Of a stretch of 64,000 nt of DNA, positions 1-8,613 are shown piece after piece. The notes under the pieces were generated by a model, which saw only the letters and a program-made list of their open reading frames with translations, was not told the DNA's origin and made no database searches. The DNA comes from Kutzneria kofuensis. Its GTDB lineage: Bacteria > Actinomycetota > Actinomycetes > Mycobacteriales > Pseudonocardiaceae. The first letter of the stretch is position 1. Every line of letters starts with the position of its first letter. The stretch spans positions 7,566,038-7,630,037 of the forward strand of contig NZ_JACHIR010000001.1 in assembly GCF_014203355.1 (NCBI RefSeq), given 5' to 3'. Position numbers and translations under genes: made by a program.

Positions 1-1
1 G

Positions 2-139
2 AGCATCTGTGTTTCCACCAACCACAGCAAATGGGTGGTGCTGACCTCGCGCGACCACCATTTCAGTTCCGACGACAGCACCTGGTACGACCAGTACACC
101 TTCGCGACGCAGGTGTTCCCGGGGCCACAACCCACATGA
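2..139 (+). CDS. C-terminal end of an unidentified protein (partial)
   Basis: An open frame enters from the left edge and ends at TGA 137-139, giving 45 residues rich in Ser, Thr, Trp and Tyr (it contains WVVLTSRDHHFSSDDSTWY). The composition suits the end of a secreted or enzyme domain, but no family is recognisable. It stops 33 bases before the MFS gene on the same strand. The frame is open over its whole visible length and contains few rare codons, which is modest support that it is real; a chance open frame is possible. Confidence 0.4.
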   Translation, partial: SICVSTNHSKWVVLTSRDHHFSSDDSTWYDQYTFATQVFPGPQPT

Positions 140-172
140 CAGGCGGCGTCGTGCCGACCTAGGTTGCTGATC

Positions 173-1561
173 GTGAGCAGTCGACTGGTCGCCGTCATCG
201 TCGCGGGTTCGTTCTTCATGGAGCTGCTGGACGGCACCGTGATCAGCACGGCGCTGCCCAACATCGCCAGCTCCTTCGGCGTCGGCGCCGTCGACGCGGG
301 CCTCGGCGTCACGGCCTACCTGCTGACCGTCGCCGTGATGATCCCGCTCAGCGGCTGGCTGTCCGACCGATACGGCGCGCGGCCCGTGTTCTGCGCCGCG
401 ATTGTCGTGTTCACCCTGGCGTCCGTGCTGTGCGCGGCCTCCCAGGCGCTGTGGCAGTTCGTGCTGGCCCGGGTCGTGCAGGGCATCGGCGGGGCGATGA
501 TGGTGCCGGTAGGGCGCACCGTCGTGCTGCGTGGCGCAGCCAAGGCGGACTTGATGGCGGCCACCGCGATCATCACCTGGCCCGGTCTGATCGCGCCCGT
601 GCTGGGCCCGCCGGTCGGCGGCGTCATCACCACGTACGCGTCCTGGCGCTGGATCTTCCTGATCAACGTGCCCCTCGGGGCCGCCGCGCTGGTCGCCGCG
701 CTGCTGGTCGTGAAGGCGTCCGCGCGAGAACGGCGACCTTTCGACGGCCTGGGCTTCGCCCTGAGCGCCGTCGCCATCGCGTGCCTGGTGTACGGCATGG
801 ACCTCGCCGGCAGCGGGACGAACTGGCTGCTCACCGCCGGTCTGCTGGCCGTCGGCCTGATCGTCGGCGCAGTCGCCATCCGCCACGCCCGCCGCCACCC
901 GACGCCGCTGCTCGACCTGTCCCCGCTGCGCATCCGGACCTACGCCGCCACCTCCGCCGAGGGCTCCCTGCTCCGCCTGGCGATCAACATGGTGCCCTTC
1001 CTGCTGCCGCTGCTCTTCCAGGTCGGCTTCGGCCTCAGCGCCGTGACCTCCGGCCTGCTGGTGCTCACCGTGTTCGCCGGCAACCTCGTGATGAAGACCA
1101 TCACCACTCCCACCGTGCGCCGCTTCGGCTTCCGGCGCGTCCTGGTCGGCAACGGCTTGCTCGTCGCCGTCTCCCTCGCCGCGTGCGCCTTCTTCGGCTC
1201 CGACACCCCCTACTGGCTCATCGCTGCCGTCTGCTTCCTCGGCGGCGCCTTCCGCTCCCTGGAATTCACCGGTATCAACACCCTCGCCTTCGCCGACGTC
1301 CCCGCCGCGTCCATGAGCGCCGCCAGCACCCTCAACGCCACTATCACCCAGCTCGCAACCGGCATGGGGGTCGCCGTGGCCGCCACTGTCGTCGCCGTCG
1401 CCGCTGACGGCCGGGTTCCCACCGTCCTCGACTTCCACCTCGGCTTCCTGGTCGGTGCGGCGATCGCGCTGACCGGCGCCCTGCTGTTCCTGCGCCTGGA
1501 CCGCGCGGACGGCGCCGTGGTCAGCGCCGGCCGGGCTCGAACCCCCGCCACCCGCGCCTGA
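173..1561 (+). CDS. MFS drug exporter, DHA2 (EmrB/QacA-like) family
   Basis: This is a proton-coupled multidrug exporter of the inner membrane. The protein is about 462 residues of hydrophobic segments, consistent with the 14-helix DHA2 layout. TM1 carries the family pattern FMELLDGTVISTALPNIA, and motif A, GWLSDRYGARPVF, follows TM2. The cytoplasmic QGIGGAMMVPVGR motif C-like region follows at about residues 105-115. I place the start at GTG 173, because AGG at 161-163 lies nine bases upstream; TTG 164 is in frame but has no ribosome-binding site. It sits just before the TetR regulator gene but is separated from it by a large palindrome. Substrate is unknown; regulation by the TetR protein is possible. 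Confidence 0.88.
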   Translation: MSSRLVAVIVAGSFFMELLDGTVISTALPNIASSFGVGAVDAGLGVTAYLLTVAVMIPLSGWLSDRYGARPVFCAAIVVFTLASVLCAASQALWQFVLARVVQGIGGAMMVPVGRTVVLRGAAKADLMAATAIITWPGLIAPVLGPPVGGVITTYASWRWIFLINVPLGAAALVAALLVVKASARERRPFDGLGFALSAVAIACLVYGMDLAGSGTNWLLTAGLLAVGLIVGAVAIRHARRHPTPLLDLSPLRIRTYAATSAEGSLLRLAINMVPFLLPLLFQVGFGLSAVTSGLLVLTVFAGNLVMKTITTPTVRRFGFRRVLVGNGLLVAVSLAACAFFGSDTPYWLIAAVCFLGGAFRSLEFTGINTLAFADVPAASMSAASTLNATITQLATGMGVAVAATVVAVAADGRVPTVLDFHLGFLVGAAIALTGALLFLRLDRADGAVVSAGRARTPATRA

Positions 1562-1611
1562 CCCCGCCGTGCGCCCAGCGCCAACAACGACGCTCATGTG
1601 GCATTTGCCTT

Positions 1612-1657
1612 CACGATCTTGCCGGATTGGTAAACTTGCCAAATTGGCAAGATCGTG
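1612..1657. promoter_or_regulatory. TetR operator palindrome and leaderless promoter
   Basis: CACGATCTTGCC (1612-1623) and GGCAAGATCGTG (1646-1657) form a perfect 12-bp inverted repeat, with further TTGG/CCAA half-sites between the arms. A promoter-like pair, TTGCCA 1637-1642 and TACCGT 1660-1665 with 17-bp spacing, overlaps the right arm. The -10 box lies 6 bases before ATG 1672, so the regulator mRNA is probably leaderless. The layout fits autorepression by the adjacent TetR protein. Confidence 0.6.
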
Positions 1658-1671
1658 GCTACCGTGGGGGC

Positions 1672-2280
1672 ATGACGGGGTTGCGGGAGCGGAAGAAGCG
1701 CGAGACGAGGCTGGCGTTGAGTCGGGCGACGATCGCGTTGGTCGTCGAGCGGGGCTGGGACGAGGTCGGCGTCGAGGACATCGCGGCGGCGGCGAACGTC
1801 TCGGAGCGGACCTTCCGCAACTACTTCACGAGCAAGGCGGAGGCGGTGGCGGCCAGCCACCTGGAGCGAGCGCTGGTCGTCGCGGACGAGCTGCGGTCGC
1901 AGCCGGCCGATGAGCCGTTCTGGCCGGCGGTGGTGTCGGCGGTCCGGGCCAGCGTGTCGGCGGCGCCGGCCTCGTCGCACGACGGGGCGCACATGGAGCG
2001 GGTCAAGCTGGTGATGACCCATCCGTCGCTGCACGCCGAACTGCTGCGCGCCGACGACATCGCCAAGGACGAACTCGCGGCGGCGATCGCCGAGCGGTTG
2101 GGGCTCGACGCGGAGCGGGATCTGTTCCCGCAGCTCGCGGCGTCGGTGGTGACCGCGGGCGTCGCCACGGCGATGCGGTTCTGGATGGTCAACGATCCTC
2201 GGGGATCGGTGATCGAGGTACTGGGTCGAGTATTCGAGGAAATCGGGCGCGGGTTGCCCGTGCCGGAGGGGGAGTCATGA
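1672..2280 (+). CDS. TetR/AcrR family transcriptional regulator
   Basis: A 202-residue one-domain DNA-binding repressor. The N-terminal HTH reads RERKKRETRLALSRATIALV, then VEDIAAAANVSERTFRNYF, the classic TetR recognition helix. The C-terminal ligand domain is generic. ATG 1672 is chosen over an upstream in-frame start at 1627, because that would lie inside the operator and promoter. The stop overlaps the next start (ATGA, 2277-2280), so it is translationally coupled to the flavin monooxygenase, which it probably controls together with itself. Confidence 0.92.
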   Translation: MTGLRERKKRETRLALSRATIALVVERGWDEVGVEDIAAAANVSERTFRNYFTSKAEAVAASHLERALVVADELRSQPADEPFWPAVVSAVRASVSAAPASSHDGAHMERVKLVMTHPSLHAELLRADDIAKDELAAAIAERLGLDAERDLFPQLAASVVTAGVATAMRFWMVNDPRGSVIEVLGRVFEEIGRGLPVPEGES

Positions 2281-3791
2281 ACGTGATCATTTCCGGGGCC
2301 GGCCCGAACGGGCTGATGCTGGCGTGCGAGCTGGCGTTGGCGGGCGTCCGGCCGGTGGTGCTGGAGGCGTTGCCGGAGCCGAGCGCCGAGCCCAAGGCCA
2401 ACGGCCTCGTCGGCGAGGTCGTCCGGCTCATCGACCATCGCGGCCTGTACGAGGCGTTGGCCGGCGTTCCCGGGCCGCCCCGGCCGAACTCGGGCTATTT
2501 CCCTTACGCGGGCATGTATCTCGATCTCGGGTCGCTCGACGAGAGCCCGCTGCACGTGCTGCCCGCGCCGCAGCAGAAGATCGTCCGAGTGCTCACCGAG
2601 CGGGCGCTCGAGCTCGGCGTCGAGATCCGCCGCGGCCACGAACTCGTCGGCCTGCGCCAGGATTCGTCGTCGGTGACGGTTCAGGTGGACGGCCCTGACG
2701 GCCGCTACGAGCTGCAGGCGTCCTACCTCGTCGGCGCCGACGGGGCTCGCAGCGCGGTGCGCAAGCTGTCCGGCATCGACTTCGGCGGCATCACCTACGA
2801 CCGGCGGACCCTGCGGATGGCGCACGCCACCGTGCCGGCGGACTGGGTGGATCCGACCACGCGCGGGCTCAAGATCCCCGGTTACGGCCTTGCCTTGCCG
2901 TTCATCGGCACCCGTACCGAGCACGGCGGCTTTTCCTATGCGCCGCTGCCGGACAAGCCGCCGACCATCGCCACCACCGAGTGGGACGAGCCGCCGACCG
3001 ACGAGCCGATGACCATGGACGAGCTGCGGGCCAGCGTGCGCCGCGTGCTCGGCGTCGACGTGCCGCTCGGCGAGCCGACCGGGGACGGCCCGCACCTGAT
3101 GAACCGCCTCACGCGCGGCAACACCCGCATCGCCGCCCGCTTCCGTGACGGCCGCGTGTTCCTGCTCGGCGACGCCGCGCACATCTACGCGCACGGCGGC
3201 GCCGGTCTCAACCTCGGCATGCAGGACGCCGCCAACCTCGGCTGGAAGCTCGCCGCCGAGATCAACGGCACCGCGCCCGCCGGGCTGCTCGACACGTACG
3301 ACACCGAGCGCCGCATCGCCGCCGAGCGCATGGTCGTCTACGCCCAGGCGACAAACGCCCTGCTCGGGCCCGGCAGCGACGTCACCGCGCTGCGCACCCT
3401 GTTCGGCGAGATGCTCGGCGACGCCGCCACGGTCCAGCGCATCGCCGACCTGCTCGCCGGCTCCGACATCCGCTACGACATGGGCGTCGACGATCCCCAT
3501 CCGCTCGTCGGCCGGTTCGCCCCGGCCATGGATCTCGTGACGCCGGACGGTCCGGTGCGTCTGGCCGAAGTCGCCCGCACGGCCCGCCCGCTGCTGGTGG
3601 ACTTCACCGGCGCCTTGGCTCGTTTCCAGGGCCCGGTCGACGTGATCACCGCCGAACCCGTCGAAGGCATCCCGGCCGCCGTGCTGATCAGGCCCGACAG
3701 CTATGTCGCCTGGGCCTCCTCGTCGCCCGACACCGACGGGCTTTCGGCCGCGCTCGAACGGTGGTTCGGCCTGGCCGTGAACCACGTCTGA
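2277..3791 (+). CDS. FAD-dependent aromatic hydroxylase (PheA/TfdB, rifampicin-monooxygenase type)
   Basis: A group A flavoprotein monooxygenase of 504 residues. The N-terminal dinucleotide fold reads IISGAGPNGLMLACELALAG (about residues 4-23), and the FAD ribityl/pyrophosphate motif is GDAAHIYAHGGAGLNLGMQD (about residues 299-318), followed by NLGWKLAAEI. The C-terminal third is the thioredoxin-like domain found in aromatic hydroxylases. Relatives hydroxylate polyketide or phenolic substrates or inactivate rifamycins. It is translationally coupled to the TetR gene, which suggests a drug-inducible detoxification pair. Its last 91 bases overlap the 3' end of the convergent methyltransferase gene. 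Confidence 0.88.
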   Translation: MNVIISGAGPNGLMLACELALAGVRPVVLEALPEPSAEPKANGLVGEVVRLIDHRGLYEALAGVPGPPRPNSGYFPYAGMYLDLGSLDESPLHVLPAPQQKIVRVLTERALELGVEIRRGHELVGLRQDSSSVTVQVDGPDGRYELQASYLVGADGARSAVRKLSGIDFGGITYDRRTLRMAHATVPADWVDPTTRGLKIPGYGLALPFIGTRTEHGGFSYAPLPDKPPTIATTEWDEPPTDEPMTMDELRASVRRVLGVDVPLGEPTGDGPHLMNRLTRGNTRIAARFRDGRVFLLGDAAHIYAHGGAGLNLGMQDAANLGWKLAAEINGTAPAGLLDTYDTERRIAAERMVVYAQATNALLGPGSDVTALRTLFGEMLGDAATVQRIADLLAGSDIRYDMGVDDPHPLVGRFAPAMDLVTPDGPVRLAEVARTARPLLVDFTGALARFQGPVDVITAEPVEGIPAAVLIRPDSYVAWASSSPDTDGLSAALERWFGLAVNHV

Positions 3792-4408
3792 TCTTCCGTC
3801 AGCCATCCGTCGAACCGCAACCCGACGGCCGCCAGCTCCGCTCGCATGTCCGATGTGGACAGTTTGCGCGCCGTGAACTCGTGCTTCCAGTGCCGGTCGA
3901 CATGGTCGTAGTGGACCGTCGCGGAGAGGAGATCGGCGTCGCGGACGATGTCCCGGACGGTGATCGTCACCGGTCCCAGCTGTCCCGGTGTGGAGTCCAC
4001 ATTGCCGAACCATCCCGGCGGATGCCACTGGATCAGCACGATTCCGTTGTCGCTCACGTGATGTGCCGCCGTGGCCAGCAATCCCCGGCGAAGCTCGGCG
4101 TCCGTCGTGTTGACGAGTTGGCTCGCCAGGATGACCGCGTCGAATCGGCGGTCCAGCCGTAGTGACTCGATGTCCGCCCGGATGGTCTCGGCGTTTCGGA
4201 CATGGGCCAGCATTTCCTCGGAGTTGTCCACCGCCAGCACCGGATGTCCCAGTGCCGCAAGCGGTTGCGTTACCCGGCCGGCGCCTGCGCCCAGTTCGAG
4301 CACGGTCGCGCCGGCCGGGATCGCCGCGTGGATCAGCGCCGGTTCGCCCGCGTCCGGCAACAGCGCGTAGAGCTCCACGGGACTGCCGTCCGCCGCCGTG
4401 TTGTCCAC
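3701..4408 (-). CDS. SAM-dependent methyltransferase, class I
   Basis: A 235-residue Rossmann methyltransferase. Motif I is TVLELGAGAGRVTQPLAALG, the acidic motif II residue lies in VLAVDNSEEML, and DAVILASQLVNT follows as motif III. The start is GTG 4408, preceded by GGGGGA; a longer frame to 4516 would run into the upstream dehydratase gene. It lies 28 bp downstream of the PLP dehydratase on the same strand and probably shares its mRNA. The C-terminal tail antiparallel-overlaps the monooxygenase gene by 91 bp. Substrate unknown. Confidence 0.82.
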   Translation of the reverse strand: MDNTAADGSPVELYALLPDAGEPALIHAAIPAGATVLELGAGAGRVTQPLAALGHPVLAVDNSEEMLAHVRNAETIRADIESLRLDRRFDAVILASQLVNTTDAELRRGLLATAAHHVSDNGIVLIQWHPPGWFGNVDSTPGQLGPVTITVRDIVRDADLLSATVHYDHVDRHWKHEFTARKLSTSDMRAELAAVGLRFDGWLTEDQTWFTARPNHRSSAAESPSVSGDEEAQAT

Positions 4409-4436
4409 CGTCGTCCCCCGTTCGTGAAGAGTTTCG

Positions 4437-5384
4437 CTACGGCGTTGACCACTTGAACACGTCCGCCGTGCTCGCATTCCCGCCACACACCACGAACCCG
4501 AGCCTCGCATCGCCACCTACCCTCGCCAGGACCCGGCGCGCCGCGGGCACCAGGCATCCGGCCGCCGGCTCGGCCCACACCTTGCCGTGATCGGCCAACT
4601 CCAGCGTCCCTCGCACGGCCTCCGCGTCGGACACCAGCACCACCTCGGTGACCAAAGTGGACACATGGTCGTACGTCAGCTGCGACACCGTGGGCGCGCT
4701 CAACGTGGACACGATCGACGACAGCGTCGTCGGCACGGGCCCGCCGGCCGCCAACGCGTCGGTCATCGCTTGTGCGCCTTCGGTTTCCACGCCCCACACC
4801 CGAATCCCGGGCCGCCGCGCCCGCAGCGCCACCGCGACGCCGGAGATCAAGGCCCCTCCGCCGATGCTCACCAGCACATCGGTGAGCTCGTCGGCGTCAT
4901 CGCTCAGCTCCAACCCGACCGTGCCCTGACCGGCGAGCACGATCGGGTCGGCGAAGGGGTGCAGGAGGGTGAGGCCGTCCCGCTGGAGTTGTTCCATCAG
5001 CGCGAACGCCCCGGCCATGTCCTCGGTCAGCCGCACGTCCGCCCCGGCCGCCCGTGCCGCCTCCGCCGCGCGGGCGGGCGCCGACCGCGGCATCACGACC
5101 GTCGCGGCGACACCGAGCGCGCCGGCCATCACGGCGACGCCGATGGCGTGGTTGCCGCCGCTGACGGCAACCACTCCCGCCTCGCGCTCGACATCGGTCA
5201 ACGTAAGCAGCTTCGCCGCCGCCCCGCGCACCTTGAACGACCCGCCTCGCTGGAGCAGCTCCAGCTTCGCCGTCACCGGCACGCCGAGCAGGTCGGACAA
5301 CCCGGGGCTGGACACGGTCGGCGTTCGCAGCACGTGCCCCTGGATCCGTTCCGCCGCCGCCTCGATGTCCGTGATGTCGACCAC
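4437..5384 (-). CDS. PLP-dependent threonine dehydratase / serine racemase-like enzyme
   Basis: A fold-type II PLP enzyme of 315 residues that would deaminate or racemise a hydroxy amino acid. The PLP lysine sits in GGSFKVRGAAAKLL (about residue 55), the substrate-binding loop is VSGGNHAIGVA, and the phosphate-binding glycine loop is SIGGGALISG. There is no C-terminal regulatory ACT domain, so it is the short catabolic type. GTG 5384 is chosen because GGGAG sits just upstream; the longer frame to 5456 would cover the divergent promoter. The methyltransferase gene follows 28 bp downstream. Confidence 0.85.
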   Translation of the reverse strand: MVDITDIEAAAERIQGHVLRTPTVSSPGLSDLLGVPVTAKLELLQRGGSFKVRGAAAKLLTLTDVEREAGVVAVSGGNHAIGVAVMAGALGVAATVVMPRSAPARAAEAARAAGADVRLTEDMAGAFALMEQLQRDGLTLLHPFADPIVLAGQGTVGLELSDDADELTDVLVSIGGGALISGVAVALRARRPGIRVWGVETEGAQAMTDALAAGGPVPTTLSSIVSTLSAPTVSQLTYDHVSTLVTEVVLVSDAEAVRGTLELADHGKVWAEPAAGCLVPAARRVLARVGGDARLGFVVCGGNASTADVFKWSTP

Positions 5385-5454
5385 TGCCGCTCCCTGTTGC
5401 CGAACCAGCAAGTTACTTTGCCGACGGTCGCCGGTCGTCCGCATCATCCGTCCC

Positions 5455-6348
5455 ATGAACGATAGCTACGACGTGATCGTGATCGGCGGCGGCGCCGCCG
5501 GACTGAGCGGCGCCCTGGCCTTGAGCCGGGCCCGCCGATCGGTGCTGGTCATCGACGCGGGCCGGCCGCGCAACGCGCCCGCCGGCAACGCCCACAACTA
5601 CCTCGGCCGGGACGGGGTCAACCCCCTCGAACTGCTGCGCATCGGCCGCGCCGAGGTCGAGTCCTACGGCGGCGAGATCCTGCCCGCCGAAGCCGTGAAG
5701 GCGGCCAGAACCGACCGCGGCTTCACCGTGCAGCTCGCCGACGGATCCACAGTGGATGGTCGGCGATTGCTCGTCGCCACCGGTCTCACCGACGAGCTGC
5801 CCGACATTCCCGGCGTCGCCGAGCGCTGGGGCAAGGATGTGTTGCACTGCCCGTACTGCCACGGCTGGGAGGTCCGGGACAGGAGCATCGGGGTGATCGG
5901 GTGCAACGCGACATCCCCGCGCCAGGCGCTGATGTGGCGGCAGTGGAGCGCCGACATCACCTTCTACCTCAACGACGTCGTCGAACTCGACGACACGCAA
6001 CGGAAGCAGTTCGAGGCGCGAGGGATCCGGATCGTCGAGGGCCCGATCCGAAGCCTCGACGATCTCGACCACGAGGCGTTCGTCATCGCGCCCAGGGCGA
6101 GGTCCAACGCGGACGTTCTGGCCACCCTCGGACTGACCACGGCCGATCACCCGGCCGGCACGTACGTCCCCGCGGACGGCGAGGCGACGGCGATTCCCGG
6201 GGTGTGGGTCGCCGGCAACGTCACGAACCTGATGGAGCAGGTCATCGGCGCGGCGGCTGCCGGCCTCCGCGCGGCCGCGGCGATCAACATGGATCTGATC
6301 ACCGAGGAGACGGACCGGGCGGTGGCCGAAGCGTTCCCGGCCGCTTGA
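5455..6348 (+). CDS. Thioredoxin reductase-like FAD/NAD(P) oxidoreductase
   Basis: A 297-residue two-dinucleotide-domain flavoprotein. The FAD motif is VIGGGAAGLSGALALSRARR at the N-terminus, the redox pair is CPYCHGWEVRD (about residues 131-141), and the second FAD motif is GVWVAGNVTN near the C-terminus. The CxxC plus short length matches TrxB-like and dithiol-oxidase enzymes such as GliT/HlmI. No thioredoxin gene is adjacent, so the partner is unknown. ATG 5455 has no clear Shine-Dalgarno; a TTGCCG/CATCAT pair ends about 7 bases before it, which would suit a leaderless message. Confidence 0.87.
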   Translation: MNDSYDVIVIGGGAAGLSGALALSRARRSVLVIDAGRPRNAPAGNAHNYLGRDGVNPLELLRIGRAEVESYGGEILPAEAVKAARTDRGFTVQLADGSTVDGRRLLVATGLTDELPDIPGVAERWGKDVLHCPYCHGWEVRDRSIGVIGCNATSPRQALMWRQWSADITFYLNDVVELDDTQRKQFEARGIRIVEGPIRSLDDLDHEAFVIAPRARSNADVLATLGLTTADHPAGTYVPADGEATAIPGVWVAGNVTNLMEQVIGAAAAGLRAAAAINMDLITEETDRAVAEAFPAA

Positions 6349-6409
6349 TGGCGTCGACGACCCGGCACGTCCGGTTGCTGCCGCTGCTTGTCCGCACGGA
6401 TGATGAAGT

Positions 6410-7180
6410 GTGAGCTGGCAAGGGTTGAGTCCCCGGCGGCGGATGCTGTTCGCGGTGGTCGCGGTGGTGATCGTGGCGCTGGGCGCGGTGGTCGTGGCGA
6501 GGCTGTGGCCGGCGTCGCCGACGGCGGTGGCGCCGGATCGGCCGGGGACGGTGCTGCTCGTGCCGGGGTTCGGCGGCGACCGCACGTCGCTGGAACCGCT
6601 GGCCGACCGGATCCGGCAGGACGGCCGCCGGGCGGAGGTGCTGACACTGCCCGGGGACGGCACGGGCGACCTGCTCCAACAGGTGTCCGTGCTGGACGAC
6701 GCCGTCGACGATGCCCTTTCGGGCGGTAGTTCGTCCGTCGACATCGTCGGCTACTCGGCGGGCGGCGTCGTCGCCCGGCTCTGGGTCGCCAACGACCACG
6801 GCGCGGACAAGGTCAAGAGGGTGATCACCCTCGGGTCGCCGCTGCACGGCACGCAGCTCGCCGCCGCCGGTGGCGCCCTTGCGCCCGGCGCCTGCCCCAC
6901 GGCCTGCCAGCAGCTGGCGCCGGGCAGCCCCGTCCTCGCCCCGGTCGCCGGCGCGGCCGGGCTGCCGTGGGTGTCGATCTGGACGGAGGACGACCAGACC
7001 GTCACGCCGCCGGACTCGGCCCGGCTGCCCGGCGCCGTCAACGTGCCGCTGCAGCAGGTCTGCCCCGGCGCGCGGGTGTCGCACGAGCAGTTGCCGACCG
7101 ATCCTCGGGTCATCGGGCTGGTGGTCGAGGGCTTGGCCGGGGACGCGCCGACCGGATGCCCCGGGGCGGGTGCCCGGTAG
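6410..7180 (+). CDS. Membrane-anchored or secreted alpha/beta-hydrolase lipase
   Basis: A 256-residue lipase-like hydrolase. The N-terminus has basic residues (SPRRR) followed by one hydrophobic stretch of about 22 residues, a signal peptide or signal anchor. The oxyanion segment is LLVPGFGGDRTS and the nucleophile elbow is GYSAGG (about residues 111-116). The Asp and His are likely in WTEDDQTVTPPDS and RVSHEQLPTD. Two CxxxC-type Cys and a late Cys could form disulfides. GTG 6410 is the annotated start; ATG 6443 would remove the basic leader. Substrate unknown. Confidence 0.8.
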   Translation: MSWQGLSPRRRMLFAVVAVVIVALGAVVVARLWPASPTAVAPDRPGTVLLVPGFGGDRTSLEPLADRIRQDGRRAEVLTLPGDGTGDLLQQVSVLDDAVDDALSGGSSSVDIVGYSAGGVVARLWVANDHGADKVKRVITLGSPLHGTQLAAAGGALAPGACPTACQQLAPGSPVLAPVAGAAGLPWVSIWTEDDQTVTPPDSARLPGAVNVPLQQVCPGARVSHEQLPTDPRVIGLVVEGLAGDAPTGCPGAGAR

Positions 7181-7315
7181 CCGACGCCCGTGCCCGACGT
7201 CGCCGGTCGGGGCCGAATGTCCGAGGGAGGGTGTTTGGTAGGGAATGTCCCGATGCTCACAACCGGTCCGGCTCGGCATGATGCCGCCGCACAAGATCGA
7301 GCAGAGGGGCATCTG

Positions 7316-8611
7316 ATGAGACGCATCGCGACCGTGTTGGCCGGGGCGGCGCTGATACCCGGCGGCATCGCGCAGGCCGCGACCGCCGAGACGTCACTGG
7401 TGAGCGTCACGGTGGACGGATCGCCGGCGGCGGGCATGAGCGGCCGGCCGTCGATCTCGGCGGACGGCCGGTTCGTGGCCTTCTCGTCGTCGGCGACGAA
7501 CCTGGTGCGGGACGACGGCAACGGCGTCTCCGACATCTTCGTGCGGGACCGCCAGAACGGCATCACCACCCGGGTCAGCGTGGACTCGGCCGGCGTCGAA
7601 GGCAACGGCGCCAGCGGCAACCCGTCGATCTCGGGCGACGGCCGCTACGTGGTGTTCGAGTCCCGGGCGACGAACCTGGTGCCGGGCGACACCAACGGCT
7701 TCCAGGACATCTTCGAGCGCGACCTGGTGACCGGCAGGACCAGGCTGGTCACCTCGCCGTCACTCTGGGAGCAGGCCAACGGCGACAGCTTCGCCCCGGT
7801 GATCTCGGCCGACGGGTCGCACATCGCGTTCGACTCGGTCGCCAGCAACATCCGCGGCGGCGACTCGAACGGCGTGTCCGACGTCTTCGAGGTGGCACGG
7901 GGCAGCAGCTTCATCGACCGGATCAGCGTCGACTCGAACTTCCAGGAGGCCGACGGGCCGAGCTGGGGGCCGTCGATCTCGGCCGATGGCTCGTACGTGT
8001 CGTTCACCTCGGATGCCGACAACCTCAACGTCGGGCGGCCGGACGTCAACCACGCCTCCGACGTGTTCGTGCACGGCGGGGTCGGTGGGACCCGGCTGGT
8101 CAGCTACAGCTACCTCGGCGGGAAGGGCAACAGCACCAGCCGGAACGCGGTGATCTCGGCCGACGGCAAGCACCTCGTCTTCGAGTCGTACGCGTCGAAC
8201 CTGGTGCCGGACGACACCAACGGCCGCGCCGACCTGTTCGTCTCCAACTGGTGGGACTGGTCGATCAGCCGGGTCGACGTCGACCCGGCCGGCGTGGCGG
8301 TCGGTGGCGAGTCCGGCGCCAGGGCGGCGATCTCGGCCGACGGCCGGTACGTGGCGTTCGCGTCGGGCCAGGACGGTCTGGTCCCGGGTGACACCAACGG
8401 CCTGTGGGACGTGCTGGTCCGCGACACCGTCGCCGGCACCACGACCCTGGCCAGCGTGGCCACCAACGGCGCACCGGGCAACGACTTCTCCCTGGAGCCG
8501 GCGATGACGCCGGACGGCCGGCACGTGGCGTTCAAGTCCTACGCGAGCAACTTCGTGCCGGACACCCCGCGGCCCTCGGCCAACACGTACGTCCGCGACC
8601 TGGCTGGCTGA
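7316..8611 (+). CDS. Secreted TolB-like (PD40) beta-propeller repeat protein
   Basis: 431 residues with a signal peptide (MRRIATVLAGAALIPGGIAQA) followed by about eight repeats built on ISADGRYVAFxSxASNLVPGDTNG and VFVRD. Such repeats each form a propeller blade. There is no catalytic domain attached, so it is probably an extracellular binding or scaffold protein. ATG 7316 is preceded by AGAGGGG. The stop at 8609-8611 lies 2 bases from the stop of the convergent ATPase gene, leaving no room for an intervening terminator. Confidence 0.82.
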   Translation: MRRIATVLAGAALIPGGIAQAATAETSLVSVTVDGSPAAGMSGRPSISADGRFVAFSSSATNLVRDDGNGVSDIFVRDRQNGITTRVSVDSAGVEGNGASGNPSISGDGRYVVFESRATNLVPGDTNGFQDIFERDLVTGRTRLVTSPSLWEQANGDSFAPVISADGSHIAFDSVASNIRGGDSNGVSDVFEVARGSSFIDRISVDSNFQEADGPSWGPSISADGSYVSFTSDADNLNVGRPDVNHASDVFVHGGVGGTRLVSYSYLGGKGNSTSRNAVISADGKHLVFESYASNLVPDDTNGRADLFVSNWWDWSISRVDVDPAGVAVGGESGARAAISADGRYVAFASGQDGLVPGDTNGLWDVLVRDTVAGTTTLASVATNGAPGNDFSLEPAMTPDGRHVAFKSYASNFVPDTPRPSANTYVRDLAG

Positions 8612-8613
8612 GC

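Noticed and set aside
1821-4028. A 735-residue open frame on the minus strand
   Set aside because: It is opposite the TetR and monooxygenase genes, is rich in Arg/Gly/Ala, and has no motifs; such frames are common shadows in high-GC DNA.
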